A stretch of 64,000 nucleotides of DNA, from the NCBI GenBank assembly GCA_905250115.1, contig CAJNOI010000035.1, forward strand, positions 186,001-250,000, written 5' to 3'. Origin of the DNA: Adineta steineri. Its lineage: Eukaryota > Rotifera > Eurotatoria > Adinetida > Adinetidae. Made by a program: the position numbers and the translations under genes. The notes beneath the pieces are model-generated. The model worked only from the letters and a program-made list of their open reading frames with translations, made no database searches and was not told the DNA's origin. Shown here one piece after another: positions 1 through 12,698 of the stretch (positions are counted from its first letter, which is position 1; each line of letters starts with the position of its first letter).

Positions 1-3000
1 GATGATAATAGTAATAATGATGAAGAAAAAGATAATGAAAGGTAATTATTCATTTGGTTAGATTATAAAATTCTGTTCCAATGCCAATTTCGATAAGATT
101 TCAAATCGGAGTTAACAGTTGTTCTAAAAATAAGATGAGCCATTTTTAATTTTATCATTCTCGAAACTCAAAAAATTTTCTAGAAGGAGTGAGTTGTTTA
201 TAGTAAAAGTAGGTGTTGACAGATTTGAAAATGATATATAAATTTTTTTCATTAATTTACATAATAGTTCCTTTATACTATCTGCTTTCTTTTTTAGTTC
301 AAGTAAATATCCTCCAACTTCTCCATCATCTCCTAATGAATCTCATTTATTTGAATTAATTGGTGTTACTGTTCATACTGGTACAGCAGAAGGTGGTCAT
401 TACTATTCATTTATACGTGAACGTGTCAAACGTCCAATAGATAGTAATCTTTCGACAAATTCTGATTCATTATTAGATAATTCTCAACAATCTCAACAAC
501 ATCGTTGGTATTTATTTAATGATGCTGAAGTTAAACAATTTGATCCATCACAAATAGCTAATGAATGTTTTGGTGGTGAAATAACATCAAAAGGATATGA
601 TCAAGGTTCAGATCGTTTTCTTGATTTTCAATTTGAAAAAACACATTCAGCTTATATGTTATTTTATGAACGAATTGATACACCATCATTATCAACAACA
701 ACATCAAATATTCCAACATTACAATTAAAAGATCCTATATCATATATCATACCAAAAGATATATCTGATTGGATATGGGAAGATAATCGACGTTTTGTTC
801 GTGATCGACATTTATTTGATCATCATTATTTTACATTTATGTGGACACTTTGTCATTATCAAGTACCATCAAATCCATTAGTCATCAAAGAAGGTGAACA
901 ACAACCACAACAAGAACAAACTGATAATAGTAATATAACATTAGAATCATATGATATGTTACCCATACAATTAGCAATAACATTTGTTTTTGAAACTTAT
1001 ATACATGCAAAAGATAAACCAACAATGGCTGGTTGGGTAGAATATTTATGTAAACAATTTACAGCATGTAAACCAGTTGCTGTTTGGTTTCTTGCACATA
1101 TGACACAAGATGATACGTGGCTAATAAAAGTACTTGTTCGTTGTCCAAATCATACTATTCGTCATATGTTTGCACGTGTATTGATTGATGTACTTCATAA
1201 AAGTCGCTTTCGGTAAGTCATATTCATCATATCTATAAAGAAGATTTTAAATGCATTTTTTTAGTGATTCATCAAATGAAGATTCGCTTGTTGTTCAACA
1301 ATTTATTCGTAAATATTTATTAATTATAAATGAAGGTGGTGCACGTTTACCAATTCGTTATATGTCCGAATATTTTGTTTTTCTTCATGATTTTGCTCGT
1401 AATGGTATTGATGAATGTTATTTATTACTTGATTGTTTATGTATTCAACAATTAATAACATTTTATATGTTACATCGTGGTCGGCAACCTAAACAATCAT
1501 CATCAAATAATAATAATGATGATGGTAATACAAGTTCAGATGATGAAAATCAATCGAATACAAATTTATTAATGACAACAAATACCATAGATGATGATAT
1601 TATACCATTAAATACTATACGTTTACCAACAAATAATAATTTAAATCGTCCAGGAATATTTGAAAAAATGTTTCCATTAATTGCTCTATTATTAGAAACT
1701 GAACGTACACGTACAAATCTTGAAAATTTTGATTTACATTTATTTGTTGAAAATGATTTTGCTTTTATTCAACAACAAATACTTGATAATATTAATTTAA
1801 AAGCTACGGCACATATTATACAATTAATTTGTTATAAAAATGATGTTTATGCAAATAAAATAGTTAATCTTTTATGTCAATGGATTGTTAATTATAATAA
1901 TGATATGAATAGTTTACAAGCATTATTTAAAGTTTTAACTTATTTAATTGAACAAAATCCAAATAATATTAATAATGATACAAATGATCAACAACAAATA
2001 TCATCAACAATAATTCTCGATAAAAATTGGTGTGATTTTGCATCATTAATTGTTGTACGAATTGGTAAATTAATTGATATATGTCCCACACAAGTCTTTG
2101 AATGGTTTAATAGTGTTGTTAATAAATCATCAATTATACATCGATGGATTTATGATAATATACGACAATGGTTAAAATCTTATTTATTATATAATACATA
2201 TACAAAAGTAAGAACATTAATAGCACAATTAATGGTTGCTCTTGTACCATCAGCTATATTTCGTCAAACATATCGAACAGGAAAATATTTTTTAAATTTA
2301 TCTAAACAACAATTAGCAACAGCAGCACAAACATCTACAACGACAACAACACATGGAACAATTACATCATTATTAACATTTAATCAACAAGTAAAGAATT
2401 TTACACAATTATATAGATATAGTATTCGTTGAGCGAAAGCCACAACTGTGAAACACCTTACGCCCTCACCCTCACTCAGTGTTTTATCTAGATTTTTCCT
2501 TTCGAGAGTGCAATAGCGATTTCCGGAAGGGCGAAAACCTAATTTCTGAAGGGAAAACACATAGTATAAGCACAAAAATTGCAATTTTCGGGAGGGCAAA
2601 ATCGGTCTTCGAGAAGGCGCCGCCATCCCTGCCCTCACTTTTTGTCCATACCCTCATCAAGAAAAATCATTTCGCTGAATTACCTTTCGCTCATTTGCTC
2701 TCATACTATATATAAGTATAATACTATTACTTAAGTCTAAAGACATAAAATGTTAAGAGGAATAGCTTCTTGAGTAACGGATCATATTCCTTAAAAGACA
2801 ATCTAGTTTTTATTTTACTGGTAAACTTCTAGTTCAATCGAAGAATTTTCTCCAGAAATTAAATCTAATTCATTTTTTTGCTTTGTATTATTAGCTATCT
2901 ACTGTTCCAAGTAATACATCATTTTCTTCATTATTTGATCATCAACAATTTGCACAATATCCAACTGATTTTACAACTGATACATATACAATTCTTCGTA

Positions 3001-5381
3001 CATTATTATCTTATCTTCTTGAACTTTTAACTGAAATCGGTCATGATCAAAGTGAATTACATATGAATGATAATCAACAACGTCTTGTTCAATATTTATC
3101 TGTTTTAATACATTTTACACGTTATACATCGGAAAAATCCCTTTTAACTGAAAACGATTATTTACATTCATTATGTTCATTAATATCACATCCAAAATTA
3201 ATTGAAGATCATACAATAAATAATGGTAATAAATTATTAATATTTATATTTTTACAACAATTATTAGATGAAAAAATCTTTTTAACAAATATTCTCAATT
3301 ATGAACATGATTTTAAACAACAATTACCCATGTGTTTAATTATTGTTGATCATGAAGATCAAGAATTAATTTTATATAATCGTTTATTTTTATTTATTTA
3401 TTATAATATATTAAAACAATTTTGTCAATATTCATGGTCATATTCAAAAGAATTAGCTTCACATAAAAATATGTCATGGGCATTAAAAAATGTTTTACCA
3501 TATGTACATTTATATCCTGATGCATGTGAACAATTATTATCTATATGTAAAATAATTTCACATACAAATCGTGAAAATCTTTCCAATGATGATCAACAAA
3601 TAATAAATGATTTTAAAAAAGAATTATATACACTAATCTATCGTTTTAATGATATACGTACATCATGGACAATAATACTTGATTTAACACGTGATATGTG
3701 TGATTTACAAGCATCACATGATGAACGCTTACAAATATTAAATCGACGTGGTTTACCTGTATTAACAACAATATTTTTTACCATATTTTCTTTATATCAT
3801 GATCAAAATCAAGCACAAATTTTAACTATACAAAATGATTTAATTTATTTATTAAGTTTAATTGCTAATCTACTTGATACAGCTGATATACAAATAAAAA
3901 AACCACAAACAAATTCAACAATAAATATGAGAAATATTGTTGGTACACAATGGAAAGAAAAAATGGAATTAGTTGGAAAATTACTTTTATTACTTAATTC
4001 ATATAATTCAAGTGAAATTCGACAACGTGCTGTTGATTTATTAAAGAAAATTATTGTACAATTAAGTATACAAGATTTAACACATGTTGCATTACATGTT
4101 AAAACAACACATGAACAAGCAGCAGCACAATCACATCCACAACTTGGTCCATGTAAGATAAGATAAAAATGAAAGAATGAGTAATATATTTTTGTTTTTA
4201 AAAAGATTTTCCACGTCGAAAGCAATCAACGAATAATACACAACAGCAAGGTAATTTTTTATTGAAAATTACAAGATTTTCTGATTATTATATCATATTC
4301 TCTTTTAGGAACGATTGATCGAATTAGTAATCCAACAGTTCACACTCCATTTCGACCACATTTTGGCATGTATTTCAAAACACAATTACTTGAAACATCC
4401 AAAGGTCGTGATTTAGGTTAGTTATTTTTCGATCTCTTCTGTTTTTACATATAGAAATTTTGTTTTTTTTTCACAGAATTTGATCGTGCTGTTCATGCAT
4501 ATTATTCTCCTTATCATACATTTATCGATTCTTTAGCACGTTATGCTTACAATCAGAATGCTCTAAATAGTTCAATATTAAATCTTGTTACACTTGTTGC
4601 TTGTGAAGGTGTACAAAGTATGCATTTTCATTTATTTGCTAAATTATGTCTTGAAATATCAAGTCAATCGAAAACAAGTGCACAAACATTAATTCATGAT
4701 CTTTTACAAACATCATCATCCTATTATTTTCATCATTTTATTGAAATTGTTCTAATTGATGAACGTATATCATTATATCAAATTGATAATTATTCATTTT
4801 TATATACTTATTTACCAATGATATTGTCAATGAAAAAAACGTTAGCAACAACGAATGATTCAACACAAGTATTTATACAACGTCTTGAACAATTATTAAA
4901 TAAAACATGTGAACATTGTTTACAATCAATTTATAATGAATCACAAACAAATTTAGATTGGTTACAATCCTATAAAAAACTATCAAAATCAATTAATTAT
5001 TCTCATATGCAAATCATTGGAGATATTAAAGCATTAGAATTATATTTACATTGTCAAATAATAAATGATAAAAGTAAAATACAAAATTTAATTGAACAAA
5101 GTATTCGATTTATTGAACAACATTTACAATTACCATTACAAATTGATGATGAACAACAACAACAACAGCAACAACAACAACAAGAAAGTGAATCAACAAC
5201 GATTGTTGATGATGAAAATAATCCAATAAAAAAACGACGATTAGATGATAGTAGTTTAACAATTGATATTACAAATAATGATCCTAAACGTAAACAAATT
5301 ATGGACACATTACAAATTTTACAAACATTTTTGACAAATATCAATAATATAACTAATGAATCGACCACGATTGAACAATAG
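1..5381 (+). CDS. USP34: USP34-type ubiquitin carboxyl-terminal hydrolase, 3' part (5' end outside window)
   Basis: C-terminal part of a very large C19-family deubiquitinase that removes ubiquitin from substrates. Exons with matching phases: 1-41, 298-1212, 1265-2390, 2895-4152, 4206-4250, 4309-4416, 4477-5381 (stop). The second exon holds the USP histidine box (GGHYYSF, catalytic His codon 398-400) and the following WYLFNDAEV motif. The wording GVTVHTGTAEGGHYYSFIRE and ECFGGE is that of USP34 rather than USP9X. A long helical, HEAT-like tail follows, ending in a polyglutamine run (about 5152-5186) and a basic KKRRLDD patch that could be a nuclear signal. The catalytic Cys box lies upstream, outside the window. 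The intron 2391-2894 is ten times the usual size because it carries an inserted element. Sure of the family; USP34 is the best match from memory. Confidence 0.9.
2431..2692. mobile_element. MITE-like insertion in a USP34 intron
   Basis: A 262-bp stretch richer in GC than its surroundings sits inside the intron 2391-2894. Its ends are a 9-bp perfect inverted repeat, GAGCGAAAG at 2431-2439 and CTTTCGCTC at 2684-2692. Inside are three related motifs of the form TTTC-GG-AGGGC-AAA, at about 2520, 2543 and 2586, and several CCCTCAC motifs. It has no coding capacity that makes sense and no clear target-site duplication. It could also be a decayed piece of a larger element. Confidence 0.5.
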
Positions 5382-5813
5382 TAGTAGTTATTATTTCAAA
5401 TCTTGTACACGTTGTCTCGTCTTTCATATATACATATACATATATAATAGTCCTGCGTTGTTGATCATTGATCGTGACAACGTGTTCAAGTTTTTCTTTC
5501 TTTTTCTCTCTTTTTCTTTTAGCAGCATTGCGTTATATTACGGTGAATCCGCGAAAAAGAAAAACATATTCAATTCATATATATTCTATATATACATATA
5601 TATATTTGTTGTTATTGTGCGTATTCCAGACATTGGTTATTTTTTTTTTTGCGTTCTTTTTCTTTTTCTCGTACAGTTCATTTTCTTTTTGTGTAATTTT
5701 CAACGAGAAAAAAAAACTCTTTACTATTTTCTATGTATATACATGGGAAAAGAAAAATTTAACTCAGAACACATTTCAAACCTATTTATAGATATTAATT
5801 TTGATTGATTATA
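5382..5813. other. USP34-MROH1 intergenic stretch
   Basis: AT-rich spacer between two genes on the same strand. It must hold the USP34 3' UTR and the MROH1 promoter and 5' UTR. It contains (TA)n and poly-T runs. The ORFs that cross it are low-complexity (Phe/Tyr/Ile-rich) and I do not take them as genes. Confidence 0.6.
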
Positions 5814-8800
5814 ATGGATTCGCAGAATTCTGTAGAAGGTAAGAATCAGTGATATAGCACATGCGTGCATAAAAGCTCATGAATTGATTTAAAAAAAAAA
5901 TGTTTTTTCAACAATTTATACTTTACATTTTTCTTCAGCGTTAACGATTGCACTGATCGATGCACTCTCGGATAAGACTGATAAAGTACGTGATAGTGTG
6001 GCTAAATCTATAATTGATACAGGTAAAAAATTACCACAACTTACAGTAATACTTTGTACGAATTATCTTGATAAACATCAAAAATTACCTGAAACACATC
6101 GTGCTGCTATCTTACATGTTATCGAAGGTATTCTAAGTTATCAACAGCAACAAGAAGGAGAAGTACCATTTGATAATGATACATTTCAATTACTTACTCG
6201 TGTTGCTATCAATGAATTAATAATGCCAAAAGTTTGTTTTTATTTCGAAATTCTTTTTCGTTTCTATTCTTCAATATTAAATATAGGAATTAGTTCCTTT
6301 ATGGCAACAAGCTGCTTCAGATGTCCTAGTTGAGATTGGTAAATATGAACCTGATCTTGTTTGTGAAGCTCTTCTACCAAATATGAAAGCTGGTCAATTG
6401 CCACAATTTTTCGTACTACAAACAGTTGGTAGTCTTGCCGAAGCAAATCGTAAGAATATTTAATTTATCGAATAAAAAATAGTAATTCGAATTTCTCCTA
6501 TATTTAGCACGTGGTATGGTTCAACATCTTCGAACAATGTTCTCTCGTATATTACCTGTGATGGGTATGGTTAAACAGGAAAATTATCGATGGGTTTATA
6601 CAGCCGTAATTTTTAAATTTTGTTTGGCTTTAATTGATTTTCAAGCAAATGGTGATGAAACAATACGTACAACATTCGCACCACAACAATTTGAAAATGA
6701 TGCTTTTGCTGCTTATGAAGTTTTTCTTACATCAGCTTGGATAGGTTCAAAAGAACTAAAAGTAAATGAGACAAAAAAAACCACCAAGAATTTTATTTAA
6801 CACTGTTTTTTCTTGAAATCAATAGGTTAGAAATATCTGCGTACAAGCTGTTGGTCGTCTTATTTATTTGTTTTCTGCACCAAAATTTACCGAACAATTT
6901 CCACGTTTACTACAAAATGTTCTTGGATTTTATCGAAAAAATGTCGATCATTTATATGTTAGTGAAACATTAAATTCTGTTGTATTTTTAGCAAATCAAT
7001 GGAATCTACCACAATTAAAAGCTTCGATGGATATAATTTTAAAAGAAGTTTTAAATGAAGTATGATAATTTTATTTAAATACAAAATTTTATTTTATTTA
7101 TATACCTATATAGATTCAAATTAATTATGAAGCATTTGAAAATGGAAATGAACAAGCTGTAAAAAATCAAAATGAATTATTAAGAATATTACAAATACTT
7201 GGTAAAATAAGATAATCTACCATATAAAAGATTTCATTTAGTTATTATCTAGGTAAACATGCACCACAAACAATATGGCCATGGTTATTACAACGAATGG
7301 AACAAGCAGGTTCAAATGATAAATTACGTATTGTATTACTTGTTATTTATCGTCATCTTGTCTATGCATTTGGTAATGATGCTCCATCGACACCTTTTGA
7401 TTATAAATCATTACTTGTATCAAGTTTAAGACCAACATTAAATACAGCAACATTAAAAGTATTTTATTATGAAAACTTTAGTTTCTATTGAATTTTTTAT
7501 TTAGATAACAAAATATTTATCACAATTAATTGTTGCAATGGCATGTCATGGCTATTTACAATTAGAAGGAAGAACATTTTTAATTGAATATATCATTCGA
7601 AATTGTACCTATCCTATAACAGCAAATGAAGATAGTAAAATAGATGTATTATCATCACCTACAGCTGATACTCGAAAGATGTGTCGAAATATTTTAAATG
7701 CTTTTAGTTCAACTATTGATGGAATGGATGAAGTAAAGATTTCAAAAAAAAATATTTTAATTTAAAATAAAGAATGTCTTCTTTTTTTAAAGGTCTTATG
7801 GCCGTTATTAATGGAATTTTTAGTTCCAGAAAATTACACTGGTGCATTTGGAATTATTTGTAAAGCATTAGCACAAGCTGGTCAACAACAAATAGCAGCA
7901 AAAAAAGATACATTCTGGGTTGATTTTGATGTTTTAGTTAATTTACCAAAACCAAATGAAATTATTACACGATGTTTCGTATGTTGAAATAAATATATAA
8001 TTATTTTAATTAATATATTTATAAATAGGTTCTTCTTGGTGAACCACTTGCTGAAGAAACACGTGGTATATCAATTCTTAATTTTCTTCGTGTTGCTGTA
8101 ACAGAACTTAAAACTGACTTACGTGAATTATGGGAAAAAGTTATTCCACGATTACTTCAAAGTTTAAATAGTAATGATGATGATGATGAAAATAAAAAAT
8201 TTGATTCATCAAATTGGCAAGATCTTATACTTAAAGTAATCATTTTGTTTTTTGTTTTATAAATATAAGCAAATATCATATTTTAGTTTCTTTCGAAAAC
8301 ACTTGATGTTGTTGAACGTGAAGATTGGATTAGTGATATAGGTGCTTGTTTTGTTAAACAATTACCTTTATACACAAAATTAGAACGTGAACGTGGTTTT
8401 GCTTATAAATGTATTGGTATTGTATTACGTAAATCAAAAATAAAAGAATTTGTTAGTCGTACACTTGAATCAATGACAACTGTGATCAATTTTCAACATG
8501 AAAATGAACGAAATGGTTGGGCAGCTATGTTTGGTTTATGTTCAGCAACACATCTCGATATAGTATTACAAAGACTTGAATTATATTTGAAAATTACTGA
8601 TTCAAAAGGTTCGGGTTCATCATCAGGTGGAGGTGGTGGTTTGTTTGGTTTTCTTGGTTCAAAAACTGATACAAGTTCTGATTTATCACGTGCAACAGCA
8701 CTTCTAGCTTATGCATATGTTTCAATATATGCTCCACTTGAATTAATTGTTTCACGTTTAGAAACAAGTATACTTACTAGTGCACTTAAAATAGCTCGAC

Positions 8801-11800
8801 AAATAAGAGAAGAAACAGGAAAATTAATTGTTGCTAAATCATTTGTTATTCTTGCACAATCAATGAATAAAGAACATTTAAAAACTGATTTTGTTTTTGC
8901 ATCACGAAATGATCTTGTACAAGAAATGGTGAATTATATTGCACAAGAAACAAATGTAAAATTACAACCATTAACATTTAATCAATGTATTAGAGCATGT
9001 CATGCATTGATGTAAAGAGAGATAAAATTTATCTTTAAATAAGTATTTAATTAATTTTTTACTATTTTAGTGTTCTTCAACCTGGACAAACACTTCCTGA
9101 AAAATATCAATTAGCTCGAGCTGCTCTACATTGGTACTGTTCGACTAAACTTGTAAGTGTCTTCACATTTTTCTATAATATATTTTTCTAATAATATATT
9201 CTCTTATTTAGGATCTTTCAACAACTCAAAAAGATGAAATTTCTACATCACTTAGTGCACTGATCATCGAAATACTTAGTCTAGGAGATTCACATGAAAC
9301 ATTTCCTAGTCTTGTTAATGTAAGAAAAATAACAAGGATTTTGAACCATTTCTAAGAATAATCGATTGTTTTTATTTAGCTTCTTGAACCCTTCTGTTTA
9401 TCTGTTCAAGGAAATGAACGTGCTCGTGCATTTGATATACTTAGTCAACTTATTCAATCAGATGCTATGAGTAAATTGAAAGAACAGGTATTTAAGAAGT
9501 TTTAAAAAAAATCATTCATTTTACTTATCACTAATATAGAATTTAATTGATATTGGGGGTGTTATGGCTCTTTGCCTCATGTATTTAACTGATACTGAAT
9601 CAACTGTTGAATTAGCAACAAATACAAGTCTTACTAGATTATTACGTCTTCAAACACAACTTGCAACAGGTTACTTTTTTTAATCAATGACATCAACATA
9701 ACTTATTGTTTAATTTTTGAAGGTATCATAGAAAATTTAAATGATGAACAAATCACTAATGAACAAGAGAAAATAGCAAATGATGATACTATACAAGTAA
9801 ATATATTATTCATAACATAAAATTAGTTATACGTTTTTTTAAAAATATTCTTTCAACAGTATTTTGATACCACTAAATGTATCAAACAGAATGATCAGGT
9901 ACCGTTTCTTAGTCTGTATTAGTTCATCTTTGTACAATGCTTCTGTCTGATAGAATCTACTTACAATGTATCGAAATAATTAGTTTGCATAGAATGTAAA
10001 TTAATATAAACCACCTGCATTTAATGTTTGCTTTTCACATTATTAGATCGACTTTGCAGTTTAATAGAAAATAATATTCTATATTTATTTAGAGTTTATC
10101 AGGCAATCTTGAACCACGGTGTCTTGTGCCATTTATCGAAAAAGCTACTGAGATCGTAGCCGATGTACGGGCTGTAGGTTCAGTTGTGGTATGCAATGTA
10201 TTATGTAAAATATTCGATTCTCGACATGGTGAATTAGCTGATCAAGTAATAAATAATTATTTTTCATAATTCTACTATTATTTATTTCATTATTATTTTT
10301 AATCTAGATCGATTATATCTTTGGTATTATGCTCAATAAATATAATCAAATTACAAATGAGGATGTCTTACGAGCATTACGAGCTGCTTTCAAACAACTT
10401 AGTTTATCGTGTTCAACTCGTGTATTCAGTACGTTAATGAATTTTGGTGTACCATTTACTAAGTAAGTAGTTTAAAAAATCCATATTCTTCATTATTTGT
10501 GGTTTTTTTAGAAATCTAATAACTATTATTCATGATCTTGCTGATAATCGAGCATTAACAGAAGCTGTTCTAGCACAAATAATGGAATGTTGGTCACGTT
10601 CATTACCTTATGAAGAAAAAGATTCACAACGATATGCTACTGCTCAACCACTTATGGCTTTATATTTACTCAATGAATGGTTTCAATCAGAACGTATATG
10701 TGATCTAGGTGAATATGCTTTCCCACGTTTATTTACTGCTCTCTTTATACGTATGGCTTCACATGTTGACACATTACCACCACAAAATGTACCACCACTA
10801 CGCCGTATTACGCCACCCACTGGTAGTTCTCGACGTGATTCAACAGCAAGTAATGCTAGTAATGTTACTACAGCTAGTACATCAACAACAAATACAAGTA
10901 GTGCAAAAAAGCCAACCTCTCGCGTGGGTTTCTTTGATTCAAAATCATCTCGTAGTTCAACAAAAGCATCATCTACTGCAGAACAACAACAAACAAATGC
11001 TGGTCCATCAAATAATGAATTGAAAAAGATTGAACCATGGCGTTTATCAAATGATTGTATGATGCATTTTCTAAAAGTTTATAATTGTCAATCAGACGTT
11101 AATAATACAGTACCATGGGATAAAATGGCAAAATTTGATACAGCTGATTCAGCTCTTGAAGCTCTCGCTCAAGGTTTATCACATTGCAGTCATGTAACTC
11201 AAAAACAATTAAATACTATTATTGAATTACTTGGACAAGTACTTGAAGGTCCTTATGATACTCAACGTATATGTGTATCAGCATTTTTTGCTGAATTTAT
11301 TCGATGTAATCCTGATGATAGTGAAGATCAACGTTTTGTTCGTGAACTTATTCGTTATCTCTTGGGAAGACTAGTTGATCATAATATATATGTAAGAAAA
11401 TTTTGTTTACGTGGTCTTGGTTGGTGGCGACCAGTTCGTGATAGTCAAGAAGACAAAGGCTTACCAACTACTATTCTTGCATCATTAAGTAAGATCATAT
11501 ATATATATATAATTGAAGTTTATTATAAAAAAATAATCTAAACTAAATTAAATTATAGTTTCTGGTTTGGATGATCGTGAGGATAAAAATGATCTACTTA
11601 CATTAGAAGCAATGTGTTCATTATCAAATGTAATTGCGGTTATGAACGAAGATGAAGTACGACCTATTCTTATGAATGTTCTTCTACGTATTCGACCTTG
11701 TTTCGAAAAAGTATGTATAATAAATAATTCATATATATATATCTTTTTCATATTATATAGGAAGAAGCAAAAGTACGTTCAGCAGCATTCACATTATTTG

Positions 11801-12365
11801 GTAAAATGGCATCTGTATGTGAAGGATTTTCACGTGAAGCATTTGTTGAACAAATATTTTCATCGTTAGTAACATTAACACTTCATTTAAATGATCCAGT
11901 TGAATCCGTACGTGAAAGTTGTAAAACATGTTTTCAATCTATAGCACCATTACTTGATCAACCCGTACTAATGGAATTAATAAAAGACAATCTTCAACCA
12001 AAAATATCTCTTCAATACGCCGAATTTATAAGTGATTTTTGCAAAATTTTAGTTGAACAATATCCATATAAAGTCAATTTTTTTATTATGAATTCTATAA
12101 TATTTTTTAAAAATCCTGTCCCAGAATTACGTGCAAATGCAGCAACTGTAGCTGGTTATTTAATATTTAATCTAACTGAAGAACAAATCAATGGTCTATC
12201 AAAAGAACATATTTTAAATGGTAAATAATTGAAATACTTATTCAATAAAAAAATAATAATGAAATATTCTTTATTTTTATAGCTATTATCGTTCTATTGA
12301 AAGATCCAAATTCAGATGTACGTTGTCGAGTAGCCGAAGCAATGCATTTTATGTATAAATTTTAA
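5814..12365 (+). CDS. MROH1: MROH1-type maestro heat-like repeat protein, complete
   Basis: Large all-helical HEAT-repeat protein of the maestro family; human MROH1 has been linked to lysosomes. 23 exons join in phase to 1709 codons, close to human MROH1 (about 1640): 5814-5838, 5939-6231, 6287-6449, 6508-6761, 6826-7059, 7114-7201, 7253-7458, 7505-7732, 7793-7978, 8029-8235, 8287-9011, 9071-9152, 9212-9319, 9380-9487, 9540-9669, 9723-9796, 9860-9898, 10093-10245, 10308-10462, 10512-11488, 11559-11710, 11761-12220, 12283-12365. The family is shown by the N-terminal LIDALSDKTDKVRDSV with HRAAILHVIEG, the motif VLWPLLMEFLVPENYTGA, and FTEQFPRLLQNVLGFYRKN. A Ser/Thr-rich linker lies near 10800-11020 and a Gly/Ser loop near 8610-8650. 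The ATG at 5814 starts a 25-bp first exon. Confidence 0.9.
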
Positions 12366-12698
12366 AGAATTACTTTAACGCAATATTTTCTTCTTTCATT
12401 CCTATATAACTTCCAGTAATTATCTTTCATATAAGTAATTTTTTTTTTGGACAAATTATTTTTTTCATTTGACAATTGTTGATTTTAAAGTTGTTTCTAT
12501 TTTTAATTTTCAGATGAATTTTTACTCCGCAATCTATATTTATATTAAGAAGATGAAATTTTTAATTGTAATTTTCTAGATGAATTTTTTTAAATAAAAT
12601 TTATTAAACGAAATTATTTGTTTTATTTTATTGAACAACGTTTGGATATCTTCTTGCTGTTTGTCAATATTTATTTTAGATTTTTATTTCTTTTCGTT
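12366..12698. other. MROH1-GPATCH1 intergenic stretch
   Basis: 333 bp, strongly AT-rich, between the MROH1 stop and the GPATCH1 start. It contains AATAAA-like sequence (about 12593) and otherwise nothing I recognise. Confidence 0.6.

Noticed and set aside
2384..2715. Open frames inside the USP34 intron element
   Set aside because: Both lie in the 262-bp repeat-like insertion, in an intron defined by phase-matched exons, with no family pattern.
5356..5808. 150-codon plus-strand frame after USP34
   Set aside because: Phe/Tyr/Ile-rich low complexity from poly-T and (TA)n tracts in the spacer; it overlaps the USP34 stop region.
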